A DNA stretch of 64,000 nucleotides, from the NCBI GenBank assembly GCA_020064725.1, contig JAGTWJ010000017.1, forward strand, positions 3,472,001 to 3,536,000, read 5' to 3'. The position numbers were made by a program, and so were the translations under genes. This DNA comes from Drechslerella dactyloides (taxonomy: Eukaryota; Ascomycota; Orbiliomycetes; Orbiliales; Orbiliaceae). The notes beneath the pieces were generated by a model. That model did not search any database, was not told the DNA's origin, and saw only the letters and a program-made list of their open reading frames with translations. Of this stretch, positions 46,692 through 57,437 are shown one piece after another (within the stretch, counting starts at the first letter, position 1; every line of letters starts with the position of its first letter).

Positions 46692-48151
46692 ATGGACGAC
46701 TTTTCGCCGTCATCCTGGCGGACGAACGATTCCACCGGCAGCTCCCAGCCGCCGTACGACCAGGAACCTCAGATCGGGCCTAACGCCGACAAGCTCGATA
46801 CAGCAGGTCTGCGCGCTGGCGGCGGCCGGCTCGAGTGTAATGTTTCGGACCCGCAGAAAGAGAACGACGGTACCAAAGATGCCTTTGTGTCGTATCTCGT
46901 CACGACGGATGTATGACCTTCCCGCCGTGCGACCTGCACGATGGCCGGATACCAGGCGATCTTGAGCTAACTTCTGCGACCAGACGGACTTTCCTACATT
47001 CCAGAAGCACCATGTTGGTGTAAGGCGGCGATTCACGGACTTTGTGTTCCTATACAAGTCGCTTCACCAGGAACATGCCAACTGTGCGGTCCCGCCGCTT
47101 CCTGACAAGCAGAGGATGGGTCCGTAACCCTACCGTTGATCAGGACCATGAACTCGTAGCTAACACGGCGGTAGAATACGTCCGGGGCGATCGATTCGGA
47201 TACGACTTTACGAACCGGCGCGCGGCCTCCCTCAACCGCTTTCTAAAACGTCTAACACTCCACCCGGTCCTCCGGAAAACCCCACTTCTCACCGTCTTTC
47301 TTGAATCGCCCGACTGGAACGCTCACATGCGCAGCCGGTCCACACGGCTATCTAACGCCTCGGATAACGGCGTGTTTGACGGCCTAACCGATACCTTCTT
47401 GAACGCCTTTTCGAAAGTACACAAGCCCGACCGACGGTTCATCGAGGTTCGCGAGCGGGCGGATAAGCTTACGGAGGACCTCACTCATGTATCGGGTATA
47501 TTTGCGCGAGTCGTAAGACGGGAGGGAGACCTGGAGCTCGATTACGCGGACCTAGCGACGCAGTTCCACAAGATTGAAGATCTGGAACCAAATCTTCGGG
47601 CCTACATCAAGATCTTCTCGACGGCTGTTGAGGAGACCGCAGGGGGGATGAGGGACCTGAAGGAACACTCGGAGCAGCACTACCTGACCTCTCTGAAAGA
47701 CATGGATGCGTATATCGCGTCGCTGAAGCAGCTGCTAAAGCTACGAGAACAAAAGCAGCTGGACTACGAGGCTTTAACAGACTACCTCGCCAAGGCGGCA
47801 TACGACCGTGACCAGCTAGCTTCTCAGCCGCCACACTCAACGGGGATGGGTGCATCTGGCTTCTTCAGAAGCAAAGTGGAGGATATGAGAGGCGTGGACC
47901 ACGAGCAATCGAGGAGAGAACGAATCAGGAAGCTGGAACTTCGGATCGATGAGCTGACGAGAGAGGCGGAGGACGCGAGGAAGCAAACGGAGGCATTTGA
48001 CGAGAGCGTGGTCCGAGAGATTGACGACTTTGAGAGGATCAAGACGATTGAGTTCAAGGACACATTAGGAGATCTAGCGATGGCCAATATCGACTTTTAC
48101 AGGAGCCAGATTGCCGTGTGGGAGAAGATGCTGCGGGACTCCGAGGGCTGA
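46692..48151 (+). CDS. SNX4: Sorting nexin-4 (Atg24 family)
   Basis: PX-BAR protein for endosome-to-Golgi recycling and selective autophagy. Exons 46692-46910, 46984-47119 and 47175-48151 give 443 aa. The PX domain (about 60-165) shows the PI3P-binding RRRFTDF, the PPLPDK loop and, after the second intron, EYVRGDRFGYDFTNRRAASL and FLKRLTLHPVL. The BAR region (170-440) is helical: FSKVHKPDRRFIEVRERADK, LEPNLRAYIKIFSTAVEE, RKLELRIDELTREAEDARKQ, and a terminal IDFYRSQIAVWEKML. The N-terminus is shorter than in some orthologues. No lesions are seen. REC114-candidate follows on the same strand, 394 bp downstream. Confidence 0.9.
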
Positions 48152-48545
48152 ATTTATGCATCTTGATATATGGCGATAGATGGGTGGTGGCATTCGATTG
48201 ATGGTATCATTTAGTGGGAATCAGTGTAGTAATGCATCGGGTACATCATTTTGCAGCGTCACAATAGTACTATGAGACTCTGTATCCGCAGCCCTTCCGC
48301 ACACTCTGTGAACATGACTTGGCAACGCAAAGAATACCACACGCTCGCTATCAACTCACGAGCCTCTCGACGGCCTCACTTCACCACCACCATCGTCTCC
48401 CCTTTACCTCCAGCCAGAACTCTCTCCGTTGGCATCCTATCGATCCGACCCCATAAGTGCGGCTTGTCATCATATCGTCCAGCACCCGACCTTAACATAT
48501 TCCATTCCCTTATTTGATCAACCCCTTCCTACACGCTCTCCAGCC

Positions 48546-50761
48546 ATGGCGTCCAACAACCAGTCGTTCGCCATCGACAAGTACTCGTACTGCGATGTAC
48601 CGATGCTGCAGCACGACGCAAAGCCCGTCTGGAACCATCATTCGGCCCGTGACCACATCTATCTCGTTCTGAATCATGAAGGGCCCCTCGAGCAACCGTC
48701 CGTACCTGGCTTTCCATACATGAACAAGCTCCTGCTGAAAGTCATCTGGAGAGCCGAAACGCTGGTTTGTCTGACGTTGCCCGCTCTGTGAAATAGAGCA
48801 CGGATTGCTGATTGCGGCCGTCCTAGGAATCGATAAACGTCTCCGATGTTGCTAATCAGAAGAGCAATTATGTCGACTTCCCGAACATTGTCTGCATGAT
48901 TCGTTCGCCGTCGCTGGCTCTCAAATACGTGAACATGCGCGGTCATACGGTGAGCTGGCACCTCACCCTCTGATAAGCCAAGCTAATCTTGATACCCTGG
49001 TAGCTGCGACGCGTGCAAGTGCGATTCTGTCGGCAGGAAGATTTTGAAACTGTCACGGCGGCCCTGGAGCAGATCGGATGTCCTATACAGCTTCATAACG
49101 CGGAAACTGTCCCGCCCATCCAGCCCAATATTCTAAATCGTCAGCACATGCCGCCGGATGCCTCCGGCTCCCTAATGGCTGGCCCCGGCGCTACAGCCGC
49201 CCACCAGATCCCATATTCGAGGCCTGGCACGAGCTCCCTCAGGCATACGAACACCAATAACGGCCTCGCTCGCAATCAAGTCTCTCTTTTTGGTCAGAGA
49301 CTAACTGCGGGGACTCCTCTCCCTTCCTTTAAGCAGTACATTTCCCCACAGCTGTCTAATTCGCTGTCGGACGCTCATCCATCGCCGTATGCTCAGCCGC
49401 AAAACCAGCATTTTAGGCAGTCCATGCTCTCCAGGACTGCGTCGGGAGATTTACGAGCACAAGACCCGTTCAGTTCCAGCCCGCCTGCTAGCCAGTCGTA
49501 CATTCATCATCATACTAGCATCGATCTTACTGGTAGCCAACCAAATCATCAATATCAAGGACCCGCCGGATTCCAAGAAGAACAGGCCGTAACTACCAGA
49601 CCCCATCATTACAATCCTCATCTTGCGGCTTCTCAGGCTCCAAATCCGTTCGCGTCCAATTTCCATGCGCACCTACGTCGAGGCAGCTCCACAACTAGCT
49701 CTTTTCTTTCTCGACCTGATACCTCCACAAGCTTGACGAACTCCATCCCTGTCTCTCGCGGCACGCATACGTCAGTGGGAACCCTCTTTGGCGGCAACAG
49801 CCAAGCACAAGATTCTTTCTCAAGAGAGATACCCTTGTCTCAACAGCAGGGAGTCCCTACTCGAATCCAAGATTGGGAACAAGACACAGACCCTGAGCTT
49901 ACAGATCTCGATGACATCCCCCCGCCTCGCAAGCTCCCAGACTTTGATAAATTCAATAAGGTCCATGGCGACAAGCCACTGCCGAGCTCTGCGAAGCTTA
50001 CTGCGGTCTTTAAGAACACCAAAACCAAGAGTCCTGCATCGACTACGCTGAAGCGAAAGGACAAACCCGGTGAAGAGCAGGGACCATCTCCCGCCGCGAA
50101 ACGATCAGCAGCAGATGTAGAAAACAGTGATAGAGAGAACTTGAACACCAAAAAGGCCAAGACGGCCGCTCCAAAAAAGCCAGCTGCCCCCAAGAAGCCG
50201 GCTACTACTAAGGCTGCAGCTGCCAAACCCGCAGCTTCCAAACCAGCAGCGCCCAAAGCAACCGCACCAAAGACAACTGCCCCAAAGCCAGCTGTATCGA
50301 AAGCATCTGTTCCAAAGCCAACCGCGCCTGCTAAATCTAAGGCAAAGGCTGCTCCAGCAAAGAATACTACACCAAAGAAGCCTACACCCGCTGCTGGATC
50401 CAAAGCATCCCCGGCCATATCGGCGACGAAATCGCCATCAAATATCTTACAAGATACTTCTGCTTCAAATCTCAACAAGAAAACTAAAGCTCAATGCCAC
50501 CTCAAACTAAACAATACAGCATCACCAAAACTCGGAGCACTCCTAGATATCGACAATGACACTATCGATGAGAATTTATTCGCGCAGATGATACACAGTG
50601 ATGAGCATTTGAAGATGGTGCAGAGGCTGGAGCGGGTCTGGACCAAGATGGGGTTCGGCGTCCGAGTCAAAACATCGGGCTTGTTTGGAGATAGCCCCTC
50701 GACGAGGAGGGTTATTGATCTCACTGGCGCTGCCGGCGCGGTGGAGAAAGATAAAATCTGA
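48546..50761 (+). CDS. REC114: Candidate Rec114-family meiotic recombination protein
   Basis: Exons 48546-48764, 48827-48949 and 49004-50761 give 699 aa. The first ~170 residues resemble the PH-like N-domain of Rec114: KLLLKVIWRAETLESINVSD, then PSLALKYVNMRGHTLRRVQ and VRFCRQEDFETVTAALEQIG followed by CPI. A long disordered part follows (Ser/Gln/His-rich, then an Ala/Lys/Pro-rich tract at about 385-480 like a histone H1 tail). The C-terminus has a helical block (EHLKMVQRLERVWTKMGFGV) at the place where Rec114 binds Mei4. The identification rests on remembered motif resemblance and layout, not on an alignment. Rec114 would act with Spo11, also encoded in this window. If wrong, it is a fungal-specific DNA-binding protein. 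Confidence 0.55.
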
Positions 50762-51248
50762 TTCACCTGGTGGATATCGGTCCTGGCCTGTGACAATTTT
50801 GGAGCAGTAGGTGTTGGTTGCTTGGATATGATCATTCCTTTTTACTACTAGTAGTTTTTGGTGTATATGCATGCTCTTTAGACGCTCTTTGCTTTCCTTT
50901 TCCTCTAAAATGCGTCTGATGTTTAATCCCCTTCATTATTCTACCTACTCGACGCAGCCTTAAGCTGGACCAGAACACATATCGCATGTTTGGTCCAAGC
51001 TACGAGACTGTACCAGCTCTACAATTACCAATTTCCTTCGATTCTGGATAGCACGATGATAGCTACGCCTTAAACAGAGCATGCGTGCAAAATGAAAACA
51101 GCGAGACCGTCCGCTTTGTAGATATGCTCAAATTATATAAAATACACCGCTGCAAAAGACGAGAGATCACCTAGCTAGATTATAGTACCCCCATGGCCAA
51201 AAGCAAATGGATATCATGCAGTATATAGAACAACCCACGCAGGCACGC
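50762..51248. other. Convergent intergenic interval
   Basis: 487 bp between the stop codons of the REC114 candidate and the ARL3-like gene. I see only presumed 3' untranslated sequence, with TTTTTACTACTAG and T-rich signals near 50840-50910. Confidence 0.5.
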
Positions 51249-52188
51249 CTACCGCATTAGCGGCGGTCTATATTCCTTGTTCCTCATGACTCGCGTCACC
51301 AGCCACTCTACAGACTCCTTAACGCCAGTTCTGCAATTCACGTATATACCAATTAGCATGCGTAATTCCGCGAGGCGATTAATGACGCGAAGAGCGGCTA
51401 TAGCCGCGGGAGCGATAGAATGCTCACCCTGTCAAAGCACTAATCGGCAAAACCCTGCTATCCCGCGCGCTCAGCCGCTCTGCAATCTTGTTGAACACCT
51501 CCTTGATTTCCTCGACCTCCAAACTCTCCTCGCGATCCTGTTTGTTCGCCAACATGAGTATCGGGATCCCCTCCGTGTCCTCGGCGTCGACGACGATCTC
51601 GAGCACGTCGCGACATTCTTCTATCCGCGCTTTATCCGTCGAGTCGACGACAAAGACGATCGCGTGCGAGGAGGTGTAGTACTGCGTCCATAGGTTGCGG
51701 AGCGACTCTTGGCCGCCGATGTCCCAGATTTTGAGGTAGATAGGGGGTAGCGGAGCGGGCAGCGGGATGGTGGACATGTTCTGGCCCACGGTGGGAGGTT
51801 GGGCGCCTTGACGGGGGGCGGGCGCGTGCGCCAGGTAGATGGACTTTATCTTCTCGAGGAGGGTCTGCCGAGATACCGTGGATTAGTCAGGATCCGTGAA
51901 TCAGTAAGAGATCGCGATCGGAGAGCTACCGTCTTGCCGGCATTGTCGAGGCCGAGGAGTCTAGTGAGTAGCAGTGAGCATGCATGGTCGCTTGAGCAGC
52001 ATATCGGCCGAGGGGAAGTAAAGTCTTACAATATCGAGTACTCTACAAGTAGGTCATCGCGATAATGTTAGCATGTGGTTCATCCGACTCAGAGCCGCAC
52101 TAGCTGCCGCGCAGACAGCAGGACAGACTGGCAACGTGCCTTCCTTCGTGGTCGCATAGTAATACAGCCCCTTGAACAGGTGATACAT
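51249..52188 (-). CDS. ARL3: Arl3/ARFRP1-type small GTPase
   Basis: Golgi Arf-like GTPase that recruits Arl1. Exons 52188-52140, 52042-52030 (13 nt), 51960-51930, 51864-51428 and 51330-51249 give 203 aa. MYHLFKGLYYYATTKE joins EYSI and then LLLGLDNAGKT (P-loop). Further on are PTVGQNMSTI (switch I Thr), LKIWDIGGQESLRNLW (switch II), VFVVDSTDKARIEECRDVL, LMLANKQD, EVFNKIAERLSARDSRVLPI and SALTGTGVKESVEWL. Yeast Arl3 has a near-identical layout and, like it, this protein lacks Gly2 and starts Met-(Tyr/Phe)-His-Leu. Intron 1 must begin with GC (GCACGT) to keep the frame and the conserved Glu. Head-to-head with FKBP12, 342 bp apart. Confidence 0.92.
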
Positions 52189-52530
52189 CTTATCGGAGGT
52201 CCGGGCCGGCGGAGGTGCCCATCGGAGGTGGTGGACGAAGAGCACTCTCGGGGCGAGCGACGGATGTTGGAGGGAGGCCGGTAGAATGCAAGGCGAACGA
52301 TGTTGGCGGCTGGGCCGTTTTGGTGTCTCGCGCGGCGTAGCGGCCAAGCTGTCGTCTAGCGGGCCGGTAAACTTCGCCCGCCATAAATTCACAACTTCGC
52401 ACCTCCACCCCACATCATCCACTCCGCAATTTAATCCTACCCTCCGAGAATCCTAAATTACAATCAATTGGCCGTTTGCAATTGCCTCCTCTTTACTACA
52501 TAATCTTTATCTTCAGCCTCCTCTTCCAAG

Positions 52531-52938
52531 ATGTCGACGGATATCAAGACTCTCGACCTCGAGAACCGCAAGGTCGTCAAGGAAATTATCAAGGCCGGCG
52601 ACGGTAAAACCATCCCCAAGAAAGGCGATACCGTCAGCATGCACTACACCGGCACCCTCACCGACGGCACCAAATTCGATTCCTCCGTCGACCGCGGGAC
52701 GCCGTTCGAGACCAAAATCGGCGTCGGCATGGTCATCAAGGGCTGGGACGAGGGTATCCTCGGCATCCGCGGCGGCTCCACCATGACCAAGGGCGAGAAG
52801 GCAAAGCTGTACATCCACAGCAGCTATGCTTATGGTGACCGCGGTTTCCCACCAGTGATCCCTGCAAAGTCGGATTTGATCTTTGAGGTCGAGTTGCTCG
52901 ACATCATTCCTGCTGGAGGCGCCAAGGAGGAACTCTAG
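52531..52938 (+). CDS. FPR1: FKBP12-type peptidyl-prolyl cis-trans isomerase
   Basis: Cytosolic rotamase that binds FK506 and rapamycin. Single exon, 135 aa, slightly longer than the 108-114 of classic FKBP12 because of an N-terminal MSTDIKTLDLENRKVVKEII segment and a C-terminal AGGAKEEL tail. Drug/active-site residues are present: Tyr in HYTGTL, Phe-Asp in KFDSS, Phe in GTPFETKIG, Val-Ile and Trp in MVIKGWDEG, Tyr in SYAYGDRGF and Phe in LIFEVELLDI. The frame is compact and intact. The tail ends KEEL, a loose ER-retrieval look-alike, but there is no signal peptide. Convergent with ARG4 (319 bp). Confidence 0.95.
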   Translation: MSTDIKTLDLENRKVVKEIIKAGDGKTIPKKGDTVSMHYTGTLTDGTKFDSSVDRGTPFETKIGVGMVIKGWDEGILGIRGGSTMTKGEKAKLYIHSSYAYGDRGFPPVIPAKSDLIFEVELLDIIPAGGAKEEL

Positions 52939-53257
52939 ATGTATCAATTTGGCTGTACATACATGCACGCATAAACGTGTGGGGAAGCAGCATGTGATAC
53001 TCCTGTAGATACACTGACGCTGGGTTTCCGCGGGGAATATCTACTTGTAACTATTCTACACTGCTATCCGGATTGGATACGAATTAAAAAAGTTGGCTTT
53101 CTTCGTTCGGATAAGTGTTAACCCTTGGTAATTGTGATCTCATTCCGATGTCAAATATCGAAGTAAACAGCATAGTACATAGTACTAGCTTTTGTTTCAG
53201 TCATTACGAACCATTCCAAGATACCTAGGAAGTATGTACAGGGTCCAATAAAGACCA

Positions 53258-53653
53258 TTACTGCAGGAGGCTGGTAGCCTCCTCAATCTGCTTGAGCACG
53301 CTGGCCTTGCACGTCCCTCCGGTCGACTGCCTGAGCTCCACGCTCCTCTCGAAATCAAACACCTCCAGGACGTCGGCTTCGAATCTTTTATCGATACTCT
53401 GCAGCGCCTTTAACCCCAGTTGATCGATGCCCCTTAGACCCCGCACTTCCGCCTCCCTCACGCACGAGCCGCTGATATGGTGTGTTTCTCTGAACGGAAC
53501 GCCCTTTCGCACGAGATAATCGGCCAAATCGGTAGCCAGCATGTCCATCGTCAGCGCTGCCTTCATCTTCTCGGGATGGATGTTGAGCGTTGAGACGACG
53601 CCTGTGGCGATTTGCAGCGAGTTCTTGACGGTGATAACGCAGTCAAACAGTGG

Positions 53654-53684
<31 letters not shown>

Positions 53685-54707
53685 CTGCTCGGAAGACCCT
53701 TGACTGTATATAGGAAGCCGGCCATCTACAACTCCGTTAGCAGTGTCCAAATAGATTTACCATAAAACAGCGGGACTAACCTGTCCGAACACACGTCCAC
53801 TCTTACCCCGCAACAGCTCCAAGCTGTCGCTGTTCTTCTTCTGTGGCATGAGACTGCTGCCCGTGCTGTACGCATCCGCCAGCGTCACGAAGCCAAACTC
53901 CGCTGTCGAGTATATGATCAAATCTTCGCTCCACCTCGACACATGATTCATCATCAGCGCAGCCCACTGCAGCGTCTCGGTCACAAAGTCGCGGTCCGCG
54001 ACACCTAGTAGACTGTTTGGGATGACACCGTCGAAACCCAGCTCCTTGGCCAGAAACTCTCTATCGAGATTGAACGGGTTCCCAGCGAGCGCACCACAGC
54101 CCAGCGGCGACCTGTTCACACGTTTCTTAACCTCCCTCAATCGCTCCAGGTCTGCCAGGAACTCGAACGCGTGTGACATCAGCCAATGGCTCCATCTGAT
54201 CGGCTGTGCGCGCTGGACGTGCGTGTATCCCGGCATCAGAGCGTCAATCTGCTCGCCAGCCCGGGACACCGTCGCCCGCAGAAACTCGACCATGTACTTT
54301 TCAATCTCGCCCAGCTCGTCCCGAAGCCACAGTCTCATATCCGTAGCGACTTGGTCATTCCGGGACCGTCCCGTATGAAGCTTCCCAGCGATATGGGTGC
54401 CGATTATCTCGCCGAGTCGTCGCTCGTTGGCGGTGTGGATGTCCTCGTCCACGTCTGGCTTGACGACAAAGGTGTTCGATGCCCATTCCTGCTTGACTTT
54501 CTCGAGGCCCTCGATGATCGTGTCGCGCTCGGCCTCGGTCAGGATGTCGGCTTTACAGGTCGCGCGAGCGTAGGCTTGCGAGCCGAGGATGTCCTGTGCA
54601 TACATGCGCTTGTCGTAGGAAAGGGACTCGTTGTACATTTGCATGAGGGGGTCGGTCGTGCCGGTGAACCGGCCACCCCAAAGCTTGAGCTTCTCAGGGC
54701 CGGACAT
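53258..54707 (-). CDS. ARG4: Argininosuccinate lyase
   Basis: Last step of arginine synthesis: cleaves argininosuccinate to arginine and fumarate. Exons 54707-53781 and 53725-53258 give 464 aa, the standard length. Signature SSLMPQKKNSDSLELLRGK is intact. Also visible are LWGGRFTGTTDPLMQMYNES, DVDEDIHTANERRLGEIIG, LHTGRSRNDQVATDMRLWLR, MPGYTHVQRAQPIRWSHWL with the catalytic His, and NRSPLGCGALAGNPF. The intron (GTTAGT...CTGCTAACGG...TGTAG) splits VFGQ from MAGFLYTVKGLPSSYNKDLQ. A spliceable upstream frame lies in the leader (see 54753-55022). Confidence 0.96.
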
Positions 54708-54751
54708 TATTGATTATATCGTCGTAGGATAGTTGATATATTAAACGTAGG

Positions 54752-55022
54752 TCTGTCACGAACGAAGTACGAGTTAGTCGGCCGCCGTAAAGAAAGTCGT
54801 GGTATCCGATGAAGAGATTGTGATGTAAAAAAATAAAACTGGACTCTTACCAGATAATTGATAAAGTATACTGCTCAAGCACGCGGCTCTTGAACCTGTT
54901 AGAGCTAGATTTAGGGTATCGTTGAAAAGAAGAGACCTCAGTAGCCGAAAATTTGCAAACCGGCGCAGAGTATCACCAAAGATGCTCCTGTTGGAGCTGT
55001 CGAGCTCCGGGTGCCCCGCCAT
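54752..55022 (-). promoter_or_regulatory. Possible spliced leader with overlapping upstream ORF before ARG4
   Basis: An ATG at 55022 opens a frame (MAGHPELDSSNRSIFGDTL...). Within it a consensus intron, 54850-54753 (GTAAGA...GACTAACTCG...GACAG), would splice to ACCTACG just upstream of ARG4. After splicing the frame continues to a TGA about nine bases beyond the ARG4 ATG, in a different frame. An in-frame TAA 7-9 bases before the ARG4 ATG rules out an N-terminal extension of ARG4. Whether this region is transcribed with ARG4 is inference. Confidence 0.4.
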
Positions 55023-55305
55023 TCGCTAATCCGTTATCGGCCCCGGAGCACGGAGCCTCAGATATGCTCCGGGGATATCATCCCGCGGTCTCTTTATAGC
55101 TCGGGCGGCTCCCGGGCAGCGACCCACTTCACAGCTTCACAAATGCTCGTGTCCACACCCTAAGCTGACTTGTCATTTAATTTAATTTCATAGCATCATT
55201 GCATCGACGCTTTTCCGGAGTAAACTTACCAGAACCATGGTCGCCGGGTAATCTTCCACCTCGTAAACCGCATTTACCACTCTCTCCGCCACACTCAAGC
55301 CACCA

Positions 55306-57039
55306 ATGTCCGCCCGCGACCCGACGAGGCTCTCGGCTTCCACGACGCCATACCGACCCTCCACGAGCTTCCGCTCCTCGACATCCACCAACCCGGCGAC
55401 ACCGCAATCCCGCTTCTCGACCTCAGCATTCTCAACCCCCGCCGGCTCGTTACACCAGGTCGATGAGCCGCTGATATTCGAGGTTGGCACGCGATTCTTC
55501 CGCGCAGGCTTCGCGAACGAGTCGGCCCCACGATGCAAGATTGGGATCACGCCGGAAATGTACGGCCGCGTCGGCCTGAAGGGACGAGGGGGAACCCGTG
55601 CGAACAGGCGGACAGGAGAGGCAGCAGGTCCGCGGATCCGGAACACGGGGAGCGAAGAGTGGGAGCTGTGGATGAACGATTTACGGCTTAAGGATCTGGG
55701 TGTCGTTGAGGATTTGATGGAGCGAGTGCTGCGAGAAGCTTATAATAAGTATGGCATCTCCTAAACATGCTTATATCTCTGCTGCGGATACTAATATCTC
55801 GCGGGCTACTGCAGGCATCTTCTAATAGAATCAAAATCCAAACGCCTAATCATCATCCTCCCACCCCTCGTACCCGTCGCCCTCCAAAACACGCTCTCCC
55901 AGCTTCTCTTCCTCCACTTCCAACCACCGACGATAACCTATCTTTCCTCACCAGTCCTCAGTTGCATTGCAGCAGGTCTACGTTCCGCCCTCATCGTCGA
56001 CGTTGGTTGGCAGGAGACGACCATAACACCAATCTACGAGCTACGACCGCTAACATCGTTCATCAAGATCTCCAGCCGAGGGTCTAAGTCACTCGTCGAA
56101 TGCTTCGGCCAGCTACTATGGAATACCATAAAGCCTGACGGCGACGACGAGAGCTGGTGGCGAATCTTCAACTGGGCGGAAGTCGAAGATCTGCTGACGC
56201 GAGGCGGCTGGTGCAAGAGCTCTGCTGACGCGCGGGAAGCCGCCCGTCAGCGTGCGCGGAAAGCTTTCGGACTACCAGCCGAAAAGGAAGGCGAAGAAGA
56301 GTACGATGAGGAAGGGGAGTATATCCGCAAGACATCAGCGGATCTCCGAGCGCAGAGACGCAGAGAGACCATCGAGGCGGCAGTGGTAGACGTAACGTTC
56401 AAGACCCCGCTGCTGGACCAGCGGGCGACGAACATACAGCTGCTGTTCGAAGCAATGTCTGTGCCTCTCGAATACGCCTTTTTCCTACCATCGTGGACGA
56501 AAGTGCAGAGCTTCAAAACGGAAGAATATATTCCCGTACCGAGCCCGGAAGACTTAATGGAGGGCTGCCAAGGTCGCGTGGAGTATGAAGATGAGTCGGA
56601 CTATACGCTACCGTACCTTGTCTTTCTAGCCCTGCTGCATTGCCCGGTCGACGTGAGGGCGGCATGCATACCACGGATCGTGATTACAGGTGGTGCGTCA
56701 AACATCCCGGGTTTGAAATCACGGATACTGGGGGATGTGAAAGACTTGGTGGAAGAAAGAGGCGGGTGGAACATGGTCAAGCCGCGGAACCTAAAGGGCG
56801 ATGAACGGCGGAGGGAGCTGGTCGAGAAGAAGCCGAAGAAGGTGGAAGTAGAGATGCTGCAGAGCGAGAAGGACGATTTGAGGATCAAGTACGCTAAGAT
56901 TGGCGGAGTAGCACCGGGAACTATCAGAGGCGTCGAGACGATGGGTGCTTGGGCTGGCGGGAGCATTTTATCTGGGGCCAGGATAAAAGGCGCAGTGGAG
57001 GTAGAAAGGGAGAAGTTTCTGAGTACGTATAGAATATAG
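55306..57039 (+). CDS. ARP10: Actin-related protein Arp10 (dynactin pointed-end component)
   Basis: Exons 55306-55748 and 55815-57039 give 555 aa. A Ser/Thr-rich N-terminus (1-50) precedes an actin-fold start EPLIFEVGTRFFRAGFANES, a degenerate phosphate-1 loop. Then come KRLIIILPPLVPVALQNTLS, FLHFQPPTITYLSSPVLSCI, IVDVGWQETTITPIYE (phosphate-2 like) and, near the C-terminus, PRIVITGGASNIPGLKSRIL (adenosine loop) and GVETMGAWAGGSIL. The divergence from actin and the charged insertions match fungal Arp10/Arp11 proteins that cap the dynactin Arp1 filament. Partners in dynein transport are from family knowledge. Convergent with the ankyrin gene. Confidence 0.85.
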
Positions 57040-57437
57040 TTCACAAATCCCTGTGGCCGATGCCACAGCGTACAAATATTTGTACTGAGCTTCGATCGGG
57101 ATCAATTTAGCGAGTTAAATGCATTATATAATAATATTTGTCTCGTAAACCAAACTGCGACAGCGAATAATAATATATCAGTAGTTTGATTTATAAATAG
57201 TGATAAAACTGTTTACGAGACAAATGAGACAAGTCATCGTGAGGAAAGATGTATAAAAATGATCAAGGCTAAAAACAATTGTAGATGAATCAGTGAATGA
57301 TTTCTTCATGTGAAGATAATCTTCAGTGGGAGCGTGCAGTATGTGGTAACGCCTGATTCCACAATTAGGCGAGACTTCTATATCGCCAACATAGTTAACA
57401 CACAACGCCTCTTCCAGTTACGCCCCGGCCCTCTCAA
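57040..57437. other. AT-rich convergent interval
   Basis: 398 bp between the ARP10 stop and the ankyrin-gene stop. It is AT-rich with inverted matches around 57133-57160 and 57205-57225 (CTCGTAAAC / GTTTACGAG), which could form a weak hairpin. No coding content. Confidence 0.5.

Noticed and set aside
49840..50478. 212-codon minus-strand frame opposite the REC114 candidate
   Set aside because: Gly/Ala/Val-rich antisense of the Lys/Ala/Pro tract with no independent support.
54774..55022. N-terminal (targeting) extension of argininosuccinate lyase
   Set aside because: An in-frame TAA lies immediately upstream of the ARG4 ATG, so the frames cannot be fused by the visible splice sites.
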